Shown here piece by piece: positions 5,838-12,194 of a stretch of 12,194 bases of DNA. The stretch is from contig JAEDIG010000071.1 of NCBI GenBank assembly GCA_016292545.1, positions 1-12,194 on the forward strand, written 5' to 3'. Origin of the DNA: Bacteroidaceae bacterium. Its GTDB lineage: Bacteria; Bacteroidota; Bacteroidia; Bacteroidales; Bacteroidaceae. Under the pieces are notes generated by a model. It saw nothing but the letters and a program-made list of their open reading frames with translations. It searched no databases and had not been told where the DNA came from. The translations under genes were made by a program, and so were the position numbers. Numbering within the stretch: the stretch's first letter is position 1; every line of letters starts with the position of its first letter.

Positions 5838-6209
5838 ATGGCAATCAGAAGAACATCTATCAATATCAGTAAAGTGGCGCATGAGGCCGGTGAGAGCTTT
5901 GTGGCCCCAAAGCCTTTGGCCTCGAACGAGGCGGTGCGCAACCAGATTGTGCAGGAAACGCCTGCTCCCAAGCCCTTGCGCCGAGTGTGTACGATACAGA
6001 AGACGGGAGGATTCAGTTTCTTCACCGCGCAGGCCGACCGCGAGGCGCTCGACTATATCGCCTTCCGCAACAAGTTTGAGAAGCAGAATGTGGTGAGGGC
6101 GGCCCTGCACGTGTTCCTGCAGCAGCACTATCGCGAGAATGTGGGCCTGGATGCGCAGGCCCTGGAGATTATCCGGCAATACGAGGAGTCCATCTACAGA
6201 TATGAGTAG
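5838..6209 (+). CDS. Small ribbon-helix-helix-like protein, probable centromere-binding partner of ParA
   Basis: This 123-aa protein has a basic, flexible N-terminal half (RRTSINIS near the start, then Pro/Ala-rich to about residue 48). A compact C-terminal part follows: a short strand GGFSFFTAQ (58-66), a helix with DREALDYIAF (67-76), a turn, and a helix NVVRAALHVFLQQHY (84-98), which is the order of a ribbon-helix-helix fold. A last helix (about 104-120) follows. It resembles the DUF3408-type proteins paired with ParA in Bacteroidota. In analogous systems (ParG, omega) a disordered N-terminus with an arginine stimulates ParA ATPase, and the RHH domain binds tandem short repeats. The octad arrays around parA are its likely sites. 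The fold and role are inferred from composition and position. Confidence 0.65.
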   Translation: MAIRRTSINISKVAHEAGESFVAPKPLASNEAVRNQIVQETPAPKPLRRVCTIQKTGGFSFFTAQADREALDYIAFRNKFEKQNVVRAALHVFLQQHYRENVGLDAQALEIIRQYEESIYRYE

Positions 6210-6232
6210 GCGGCATCCTCGCTGAAGCTGCA

Positions 6233-6280
6233 TGCCGGCTATCAGTGACCACCAGTCATGGTCTTCACTGATGGCCGGCA
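6233..6280. terminator. Long inverted repeat between convergent genes, probable bidirectional terminator
   Basis: The arms TGCCGGCTATCAGTGA (6233-6248) and TCACTGATGGCCGGCA (6265-6280) pair over 16 bp with one G-T, around a 16-nt loop that can pair further (ACC/GGT). The element lies between the end of the parA partner gene and the end of the minus-strand gene. There is no T-run, so it is not a textbook Rho-independent terminator. A second small hairpin, GCCGC (6302-6306) / GCGGC (6314-6318), is next to the minus-strand stop codon. Confidence 0.5.
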
Positions 6281-6318
6281 CTGTCCGTCGTACATACGTC
6301 CGCCGCTGGGCTGGCGGC

Positions 6319-6747
6319 TTAGATCTCCTTGCTGTCGAATGCTATCTGCAGCGATTTGCCCTTGGCGTCATAGTAGTAATAGGTGACGCCGATGTTTGCG
6401 TCCCTGCAGTAGGGGATTGTAGACGAAAGGTCCTGCACATTGCTCTGGCTGTACTGCTGGAGCAGTGTCTTGCGCAAGGTCTTCTTGGCGGCCTTGAGCG
6501 TCTTGATGTTCACGTTCGAGCCGTCCACACAGATGTAGTAGACAAGGGAGTTTGGGGTGAGCTCCATTTTGGTAATCTTCATTCCGTTTGTCATCATGGT
6601 GGGAGCCTTGGTGGTGTTGAACGTGTTGACGGTGCGCTGGAGCGTTTCCATGCTCGTTTCTGTCCCCATGAGGTTTAGTGCAGAGGCTTGTCCTGTACAC
6701 AAGGAAACGGCAAGCGCCATTCCCAGAGATAAAATGTATTTCTTCAT
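6319..6747 (-). CDS. Small secreted protein of unknown function
   Basis: This 142-aa protein has a clear Sec signal peptide (MKKYILSLGMALAVSLCTGQ..., likely cut after ASA at residue 23). The mature part of about 119 residues is Thr/Asn-rich at first and has two cysteines (C73 in YYICVDG and C114 in PYCRDA) that could form a disulfide in the periplasm. It ends with a Tyr-rich strand (VTYYYYDAKGKSLQIAF). I recognise no family. The ATG at 6747 is chosen over one at 6780 because the signal peptide starts there and the promoter is placed for it. It is a single-gene unit, divergent from the alpha-galactosidase gene and opposite in direction to its neighbours. Confidence 0.8.
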   Translation of the reverse strand: MKKYILSLGMALAVSLCTGQASALNLMGTETSMETLQRTVNTFNTTKAPTMMTNGMKITKMELTPNSLVYYICVDGSNVNIKTLKAAKKTLRKTLLQQYSQSNVQDLSSTIPYCRDANIGVTYYYYDAKGKSLQIAFDSKEI

Positions 6748-6781
6748 ACTAGGCTTTGTGGGTTTTTTATCAATTTGCACA

Positions 6782-6812
6782 CAAAAATACCCGTTTTCGG
6801 CAAATTTTCAAA
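6782..6812 (-). promoter_or_regulatory. Promoter of the small secreted protein gene
   Basis: On the minus strand, TTTG (6812-6809) and TATTTTTG (6789-6782) are separated by 19 bp. This matches the Bacteroidota -33/-7 pattern, and the ATG is about 35 bp downstream of the -7 box. Confidence 0.65.
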
Positions 6813-6822
6813 ATATTTTTTG

Positions 6823-6830
6823 TAAATTTG
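6823..6830 (+). promoter_or_regulatory. Candidate -7 box for the alpha-galactosidase unit
   Basis: TAAATTTG matches TAnnTTTG exactly and lies about 70 bp before the ATG at 6903. A convincing -33 element is not visible. It lies 11 bp from the divergent promoter's -33 box, so the two promoters probably share control DNA. Confidence 0.5.
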
Positions 6831-6902
6831 CATCGGGTTAAGCTGAATTTAAGAAATTTTTATACCTTTCCGACTATTATCAACCAAAAAAATACAGATA
6901 TA

Positions 6903-9074
6903 ATGAACAAGACGAGACTTTCCCTTTTGCTGCTGGCATCCGTAGCGGCAGTGCCCGTGCTGGCAAAGGACATCCTGGTGAACACACCCAATACCACGCT
7001 GCTGCTGAAGGCAGAGGAGGGCAAGCCCCTCCATGTGAGCTATTATGGCGAGAAGGTCACCAATGTGGATCAGGTGTATGATGCCTTCAGCCTTTGGGAG
7101 GAGGCATATCCGGCCTTTGGGGCAGGATGCCAGGAAATAACGGCGCTTGACGTGAAGCATGCCGATGGCAACATGAGCACGGAACTGGTGTATCAGTCCG
7201 ACTCACAGCAGAAGGAGGCCAATGCCACGGTCTACACCATCACGATGAAGGACAAGCTCTACGACTTTGTGGTGGACGTGTGCTACAGAGCCTACAGCAA
7301 CTGCGATGTGATTGAAACCTGGAGCGTGATTCGCAACAACGAGAAGAAGCCCATCGTGCTGCAGAAGTATGCCAGTGGCTTCATGCCCTTCCGCCAGGGT
7401 GATGCATGGGTGACCCATCAGCATGGTTCCTGGGGCGCGGAGTCGCAGATTACCGAGGAACCGCTGAAGGCAGGCGTATTTGAGGTGCACGACATGAACG
7501 GTGCCAAGAATGCCGTCGTCAACCGTCCCAACATCATGGTGTCGCTCGACGGCAAGCCCTGCGAGAACGAGGGTAGGGTAGTGGGTGCCGTTTTGTGCTG
7601 GAGCGGCAACTTCCGCATGACCATCGACACTCAGGGCAAGCGCGTTCATCGCCTCATTGCCGGCATCAACGAGGATCATTCCCAATACGAACTGAAGAAG
7701 GGCGAGACCTTCACCACCCCCGAGCTGGCCTTTGCCTATAGCAACGAGGGCATGGGCGGCGTGAGCCGCAGCTATCACCGCTGGGCGCGCCTGAACAACA
7801 AGGTGCACAACGGGCAGCAATTGCGCAAGATACTGCTCAACAGCTGGGAAGGCGTATACCTGAATGTGAGCCAGGACGGCATGGAGAAGATGATGGACGG
7901 CGTGAAGGAACTTGGCGGTGAACTGTTTGTGATGGACGACGGATGGTTTGGCGACAAGTATCAGCGTTCGGTCGACGACTGCGCCCTGGGCGACTGGGTG
8001 ACCGACACACGCAAACTGCCCAAGGGAGTGCCCGCCCTGGAAAAGGCTGCCGCCGACCGTGGCCTGAAGTGGGGTATATGGATTGAGCCCGAGATGACCA
8101 ACACCAAGAGCGAGCTCTATGAGAAGCACCCCGACTGGATCGTGTGCCACCCCACTCGCCAGCCCATCACCGGACGTGGCGGCACACAGCTCATCCTGGA
8201 CATGAGCAACCCCAAGGTGCAGGACTTCGTGTTCGGTGTGGTGGACAACATCATGACTGAAACCCCCAATACCTATTATATAAAGTGGGACGCCAATTTC
8301 GAAATCCACAACTTCGGGTCACACTATCTGAGTGCCGACAACCAGAGCCACCTGTATGTAGACTATCATCTGGGACTGAAGAAGACCCTGGAACGCATCC
8401 GCGCCAAGTATCCCGACCTCGTCATCCAGTGCTGCGCCAGCGGCGGTGGCCGTGTCAACTACGGACTGATGCCCTATTTCGAGGAATTCTGGGTGAGCGA
8501 CAATACCGATGCCCAGCAGCGCCTGTTCATCCAGTGGGGCACCAGCATGTTCTTCCCCTCTTGTGCCATGGCACAGCATGTGAGTGCCTCTCCCAACCAT
8601 CAGACGGGCCGTGTGATTCCCTTGAAGTTCCGCTTCGATGTGGCCATGACCGGGCGTCTGGGCATGGAGATGAAGCCCAGCGACCTCAGCGACAAGGAAA
8701 AGGAATTTGCCCGCCAGGCCGTGCAGACCTACAAGGACATCCGTCCCATCATCCAGCAGGGCAACCAGTACCGCATTCTTTCGCCCTACGAGGGCAAGGG
8801 CTATTGCTCCGAGCTGTACATCACCGACGACAAGAGCGAGGCAGTGTTCTTTGCCTACAAGTTTGAACAGTATGTCGACCTTTTCCGTCCCCGTTTCCAT
8901 TTTGCAGGCCTTGATCCCAATGCCACCTACGAGCTCACGGAGCTCAACCGCCAAGGCGGAACCGACCATTGGGAAGGCAGGCGCATCACGGGTACCTTCC
9001 TGATGAAGCAGGGAATAGAGATTGCCCTAAATGGCCAGTTTGCCAGCAAGGTGATTAAGTTGAAGAAGATTTGA
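6903..9074 (+). CDS. Alpha-galactosidase, glycoside hydrolase family 36
   Basis: This 723-aa enzyme should remove terminal alpha-linked galactose from oligosaccharides such as raffinose-type sugars or from galactomannan, with retention of configuration. A signal peptide (MNKTRLSLLLLASVAAVPVLA, likely cut after A21) places it in the periplasm or beyond. An N-terminal beta-rich domain (about 25-310) precedes the barrel. Barrel motifs typical of GH36 are present: MDDGWFG (344-350), GIWIEPEM (E395), YIKWDANF with D463 as nucleophile, CASGGGR, and WVSDNTDA with D533 as acid/base. The length is typical. The ATG at 6903 is chosen because the signal peptide begins there; an in-frame TTG at 6756 lies upstream of the promoter. 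It leads a group of four plus-strand genes with gaps of 22-36 bp, so an operon is likely, although the later genes have no obvious link to galactosides. Confidence 0.93.
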   Translation: MNKTRLSLLLLASVAAVPVLAKDILVNTPNTTLLLKAEEGKPLHVSYYGEKVTNVDQVYDAFSLWEEAYPAFGAGCQEITALDVKHADGNMSTELVYQSDSQQKEANATVYTITMKDKLYDFVVDVCYRAYSNCDVIETWSVIRNNEKKPIVLQKYASGFMPFRQGDAWVTHQHGSWGAESQITEEPLKAGVFEVHDMNGAKNAVVNRPNIMVSLDGKPCENEGRVVGAVLCWSGNFRMTIDTQGKRVHRLIAGINEDHSQYELKKGETFTTPELAFAYSNEGMGGVSRSYHRWARLNNKVHNGQQLRKILLNSWEGVYLNVSQDGMEKMMDGVKELGGELFVMDDGWFGDKYQRSVDDCALGDWVTDTRKLPKGVPALEKAAADRGLKWGIWIEPEMTNTKSELYEKHPDWIVCHPTRQPITGRGGTQLILDMSNPKVQDFVFGVVDNIMTETPNTYYIKWDANFEIHNFGSHYLSADNQSHLYVDYHLGLKKTLERIRAKYPDLVIQCCASGGGRVNYGLMPYFEEFWVSDNTDAQQRLFIQWGTSMFFPSCAMAQHVSASPNHQTGRVIPLKFRFDVAMTGRLGMEMKPSDLSDKEKEFARQAVQTYKDIRPIIQQGNQYRILSPYEGKGYCSELYITDDKSEAVFFAYKFEQYVDLFRPRFHFAGLDPNATYELTELNRQGGTDHWEGRRITGTFLMKQGIEIALNGQFASKVIKLKKI

Positions 9075-9096
9075 ACAACGGTTTTCTGACTGAAAA

Positions 9097-9672
9097 ATGA
9101 AGAAAAATCTTTATATGATGTGGATGCTCCTGTCCCTCGCGTTGCTGTCCGTTTCGTGCAGCGACGACGAGGAACCGGGGCTTTCACCCTCTGTCCCCAT
9201 CTATAAGGAGGTGGCCTACAGTTTTTCCTTCGACATCAGCAACGACCTCATGGCAATGGCCGAGCTACAGACCGACATCGTGCATCCCGACGGGAGCGTG
9301 CAGACCTTTTCCTCCAAGGACAACGGTTCGCCCATTCATGTGACGGTGGCCGCCAAGCCCATCCCGCAACAGTTGACCATACGGGTGAGGTGCAGCCGCA
9401 AGAGTGGCTTCAAGCCGGACGAGGGTATGGAATACCACCTGGGGGCCACCATGGAATATGCCGTGGATGTGCTCAACACCAAGGGACAGCTGCTGGCCGA
9501 TGGCCTGTCGGCTTATGGAGGTGTGACATTGCTGGATTGTAGCGCCAGCGGCACACAGGCCGATGACCTGCTCGACCAGATGGCTGGCGGCAGTGAAGCC
9601 CTTTTCCCCCAGACCTATGTGTTCAAGGTATACGTCCAGAACGGCACTTATGTGCTGGAAACACCCGAGTAG
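9097..9672 (+). CDS. Predicted surface-exposed lipoprotein of unknown function
   Basis: This 191-aa protein has a lipoprotein signal ending SVSC, with lipidated C21. The residues after it, SDDEE, fit the Bacteroidota lipoprotein export signal (acidic residues just after Cys) that sends lipoproteins to the cell surface. The rest is beta-rich with no motif I recognise: VAYSFSFDISNDLM near 37-50, a probable strand HVTVAAKP, then DGLSAYGGVTLLDCS near 129-143. It starts 22 bp after the alpha-galactosidase stop and is followed by a short G-run directly at its own stop codon (9672-9678). A glycan-binding role is possible given its neighbour, but nothing in the sequence shows it. Confidence 0.8.
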   Translation: MKKNLYMMWMLLSLALLSVSCSDDEEPGLSPSVPIYKEVAYSFSFDISNDLMAMAELQTDIVHPDGSVQTFSSKDNGSPIHVTVAAKPIPQQLTIRVRCSRKSGFKPDEGMEYHLGATMEYAVDVLNTKGQLLADGLSAYGGVTLLDCSASGTQADDLLDQMAGGSEALFPQTYVFKVYVQNGTYVLETPE

Positions 9673-9708
9673 GGGGGGACAGTACGCAAAATCCTAAAAA
9701 ATAGCATC

Positions 9709-10647
9709 ATGAAGCATTATGTATTCCTCCGAAACGCCATTCTGCTGTGTGCCCTTTTCTGCACACAGGGTTTGGTTGCACAGGTGTTTAGTTCGGTTTC
9801 CATGGATACGATTCCTGTTCCCGGCATGGAATTTTCACGCCCGGTCGGGTTCATGCCCGATGGCCGCAGCCTGCTGTTGACCACGGCCACACAGGCTGGC
9901 CTATGGCTGTATGGCATGGAGAACCAGTCCTTGCGCCAGCTCACCGATGCGCTGGGGGCAGGCAGTGAGCCGGCGGTTTCTGCCGATGGGAGCAGTGTCA
10001 TCCATCGCACAGTCTCTTTCAATGCCACCCATCAGCGCCTCATGGCCTTGGATGTGCTGGATATGACAAATGGGAAAGCCGACCGGCTGCTTCAGCCCCA
10101 GCGTCAGGTGCCTGCCTATCGCTTTGCCGAAAACACGGCCATGGCCGTGTGCCCCGCAGGCGAACAGGTTTACAAGGTGCGTGGCATGGCACAGGCTGAT
10201 GCCAGCCGGATGCCTGTGGTGTCGCTCAACGAGGACTTGCAGCTGGCGGTCACCGAGGGCGGAGCCACACGTGTGCTTTCCCCCAATGGAACAGAAGCCA
10301 CCTATCTGTGGCCTTCGCTTTCTCCCGACGGCAGCAGGGTACTGTACTATGTGAGTGGGGTAGGGGCCTATGTTTGCAATATAGCGGGCGATGGTGTCAC
10401 TTTTGTCAGCCACGACTGTCGCGCCCCGCAGTGGTTCGACGATGAAACGATCGTGGGTATGTATGATACAGACGACACCAAGGTGCTCACCTCCAGCTGT
10501 ATCATGGCCTATACGCTCGACGGAAAGTCGCAGCAGCTCACATCACCCTCTTCCTTCACGATGTACCCCAGGTGCCATGCAGCTTCCGGCCGGATAGCCT
10601 GCTGCACGGCCGACGGAAGGCTTGTGGTGGTGCATGCCGAACGATAG
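9709..10647 (+). CDS. Secreted TolB-like beta-propeller protein
   Basis: This 312-aa protein has a signal peptide (likely cut at GLVA-Q, residue 24). Blade-like repeats of the PD40/TolB kind follow: SRPVGFMPDGRSLLLTT (about 43-59), SEPAVSADGSSVIHRT (86-101) and WPSLSPDGSRVLYYV (about 204-218), each with the P/S-x-DG-x-x-[ILV] signature. One propeller domain is likely. Such domains usually bind proteins or peptides, and no catalytic domain is attached. It sits 36 bp after the lipoprotein gene and 24-30 bp before the amidase gene, so it is probably co-transcribed and may act on the cell envelope with them. The precise role is unknown. Confidence 0.75.
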   Translation: MKHYVFLRNAILLCALFCTQGLVAQVFSSVSMDTIPVPGMEFSRPVGFMPDGRSLLLTTATQAGLWLYGMENQSLRQLTDALGAGSEPAVSADGSSVIHRTVSFNATHQRLMALDVLDMTNGKADRLLQPQRQVPAYRFAENTAMAVCPAGEQVYKVRGMAQADASRMPVVSLNEDLQLAVTEGGATRVLSPNGTEATYLWPSLSPDGSRVLYYVSGVGAYVCNIAGDGVTFVSHDCRAPQWFDDETIVGMYDTDDTKVLTSSCIMAYTLDGKSQQLTSPSSFTMYPRCHAASGRIACCTADGRLVVVHAER

Positions 10648-10677
10648 ACAAGAACACAACTTCAAAATCCCATGGTT

Positions 10678-11994
10678 ATGAAATACTCTTTCATTCTTTT
10701 GATAGGCTGTATGCTTTCACTGGTAGCGGAGGCGCAGACAAAGGTATATATCAACGCCGGACATGGAAGCTGGGGACCCGACGACCGTCCTCTTCCCACC
10801 ATCTCCCATCCTATGCTGGCTTCTACGGGCCGTCCCGACACTTGTGGCTTTTACGAGAGCAACACCAACCTGTGGAAATGTCTGGAACTGGGCCGCCGCC
10901 TTTCCGCAGCAGGTTACAAGGTGCGCCAGTCGCGTGTGAAGAACGGCCCATACCCATATGTGGCCAATGCCAGCAATGCACAGAAATACAACCGCCCGCT
11001 CTCGGAGATTGCGGCCGAGGCCGAAGCCTGGGGGGCCGACATGTTCCTTTCCGTCCACAGCAATGCCGCCTCCGACGGCGCACTGGCCAACTATCCCCTG
11101 TTCCTCTATCGGGGCACGGATGCAGAGGAGGCCTGCCCGGGAAGCGTGGCCATGTGCAAGAAGATTTGGCCCTATCTCACCGAGGCCATGCACTCCAGCA
11201 TCGGGTTTGAGTTCATGAGTGCCTACAAGACCTCCACCAACATCCGCGGCGACAGGGACTTTTATCATTATGAGTGGACAAATCCCAAGGGTTATGTGGG
11301 CTATCTGGGTGTGCTCATGCAGTGCATCCCCGGCTTCCTGAGCGAGGGCTATTTCCACACCTACCAGCCTGCCCGCCACCGTGCGCTCAACGAGGACTGG
11401 TGCCGCCAGGAGGGCATCCGCTACTATCGGGGCATCAGTGCCTATTTCGGCACTCCGGCCGACACACTGGGCTGTATCATGGGCATGGTGAAGGCACGCT
11501 CTGCCAAGATGGACGGCTATGACTGCTACAACTATCAGCCTGGCACCCACGACCAATATCTTCCGCTCAACGGCACGGAGGTGAGGCTGCGCAATGCCGC
11601 GGGCGAGGAAGTGGCACGCTATACGGTGGACAACAACTACAACGGCGTGTTTGTCTTCTACGACCTGGAGCCGGGCATCTATAAGGTGGACACAAAGGTA
11701 GATGGCTACATCACCAGCACCACTTCCTATGTGAAGGTCACGGCCAACAAGACCACCTATTCGCTCATCTACAAGTATCGGGGAGAATCCACCGACTTTG
11801 AGCCCGCCACGGGCATAGCCGAGGTGACGGATTTTGCGGGCATAGCGCCCACTGACGCGTATGCTGTCTATGACCTTTCGGGCAGGCTGATTGTCGAAGG
11901 CTTGTATGCCGGTTTTCGCCGTTCGGACTTTCCTGAGGGCACGTATGTGTTCAGGAGCGGCCAGTTGTCCTACAAGTTCATCGGTGGCAGATAG
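10678..11994 (+). CDS. N-acetylmuramoyl-L-alanine amidase (Amidase_3) with C-terminal beta domains
   Basis: This is a zinc amidase that cuts the bond between muramic acid and the stem peptide in peptidoglycan (438 aa). After a signal peptide (to about AEA-Q, residue 19-20), the catalytic domain shows NAGHG (H29), GFYES (E60) and LSVHSNA (H127) as the likely zinc ligands, and FLSEGYF (E223) as the catalytic glutamate. Residues 293-365 resemble a CnaB/carboxypeptidase-regulatory beta-sandwich (NGTEVRLRNAAGEE..., YDLEPGIYKVDTKVDGY). The last 47 residues (392-438: YAVYDLSGRLIVEG ... FPEGTYVFRSGQLSYKFI) look like a type IX secretion sorting domain or a related small beta fold. An ATG two codons upstream (10672) is equally possible; 10678 gives an MK start like its neighbours. 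It is last in the four-gene group. Confidence 0.88.
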   Translation: MKYSFILLIGCMLSLVAEAQTKVYINAGHGSWGPDDRPLPTISHPMLASTGRPDTCGFYESNTNLWKCLELGRRLSAAGYKVRQSRVKNGPYPYVANASNAQKYNRPLSEIAAEAEAWGADMFLSVHSNAASDGALANYPLFLYRGTDAEEACPGSVAMCKKIWPYLTEAMHSSIGFEFMSAYKTSTNIRGDRDFYHYEWTNPKGYVGYLGVLMQCIPGFLSEGYFHTYQPARHRALNEDWCRQEGIRYYRGISAYFGTPADTLGCIMGMVKARSAKMDGYDCYNYQPGTHDQYLPLNGTEVRLRNAAGEEVARYTVDNNYNGVFVFYDLEPGIYKVDTKVDGYITSTTSYVKVTANKTTYSLIYKYRGESTDFEPATGIAEVTDFAGIAPTDAYAVYDLSGRLIVEGLYAGFRRSDFPEGTYVFRSGQLSYKFIGGR

Positions 11995-12000
11995 GCAGGG

Positions 12001-12194
12001 CTATTCTTCGGGAATCTTCACCAGTGCGGTCACCAGAAAGGTAATCAGGCAACACACCATCACACAAGAGAAGAAGGCTAGATAGCCCATCTTGTCGGAA
12101 AGCCATCCCGAAACCATTCCGGGGAGCATCACACCGCCCAGATACTGGAAGGCCGTGCAGATGCTGAACACCGATGTGCTTCGTTCGCCGCGTG
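12001..12194 (-). CDS. MFS transporter, AmpG-like muropeptide permease (C-terminal fragment)
   Basis: Only the last 63 codons are in the window; the gene continues past its right edge. The visible protein reads RGERSTSVFSICTAFQYLGG, then VMLPGMVSGWLSDKMGYLAF, two membrane helices, ending ALVKIPEE. The G-x-MLPGM-x-SGW...GY pattern in the last helices resembles AmpG, which imports muropeptides for peptidoglycan recycling. Other major facilitator families cannot be excluded from so short a piece. The stop codons of this gene and the amidase are convergent with 6 bp between them. A peptidoglycan amidase beside a muropeptide permease is suggestive, but the opposite orientation means they are not one transcript. 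Confidence 0.65.
   Translation of the reverse strand, partial: RGERSTSVFSICTAFQYLGGVMLPGMVSGWLSDKMGYLAFFSCVMVCCLITFLVTALVKIPEE

Noticed and set aside
1987..6209. Conjugative transposon or integrated mobile element
   Set aside because: ParA with a DUF3408-like partner occurs in such elements, but no transfer, mobilisation or recombinase genes and no terminal repeats are visible here.

Overview
The window looks like DNA from a member of the Bacteroidota, most likely Prevotellaceae (Prevotella or a close relative). The reasons are TAnnTTTG-type -7 boxes upstream of several genes, poor Shine-Dalgarno sequences, a surface-lipoprotein signal (Cys-Ser-Asp-Asp-Glu-Glu), signal peptides ending in Ala-Gln, GC-rich genes with AT-rich intergenic DNA, and the overall protein types. 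No database search was possible, so the genus is an inference.

The centre of the window is a complete replication and partition module of plasmid or chromid type. It contains: (1) rep on the minus strand (1987-3462), a Rep_3-like winged-helix initiator whose C-terminus looks like domain I of DnaA; (2) a large non-coding region (3463-4852) with at least ten 20-bp iterons of consensus RTGYTCRGNNTTNYTTTACC in three clusters, on both sides of a very AT-rich segment (4050-4144) that is the likely unwinding element; (3) long arrays of a degenerate 8-bp repeat (RTAT/RTAY core every 8 bp, with occasional 10-bp steps) at 4326-4583 and 4651-4758; (4) parA (4853-5740), a third array of eight in-phase octads (5745-5808), and a small ribbon-helix-helix-like gene (5838-6209), probably the centromere-binding protein. 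The octad arrays are the best candidates for parS.

To the left, transcribed away from the origin on the minus strand, is a lemA - M48 protease (HtpX-like) pair. To the right, mostly on the plus strand, are a lone small secreted protein (minus strand), then a tightly packed group: GH36 alpha-galactosidase, a predicted surface lipoprotein, a TolB-like propeller protein and an N-acetylmuramoyl-L-alanine amidase. The window ends inside a convergent MFS transporter resembling the muropeptide permease AmpG.

The genes nearest the origin run outward on both sides, as expected for bidirectional replication, and the flanking genes are ordinary chromosomal-type envelope and carbohydrate genes rather than transfer or resistance cargo. 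This fits the origin of a second chromosome or chromid, which some Prevotella species have, better than a small plasmid. An integrated plasmid remnant is the main alternative. The notable points are the Rep-DnaA domain I fusion, the iteron origin without an evident DnaA box, and the octad centromere arrays.
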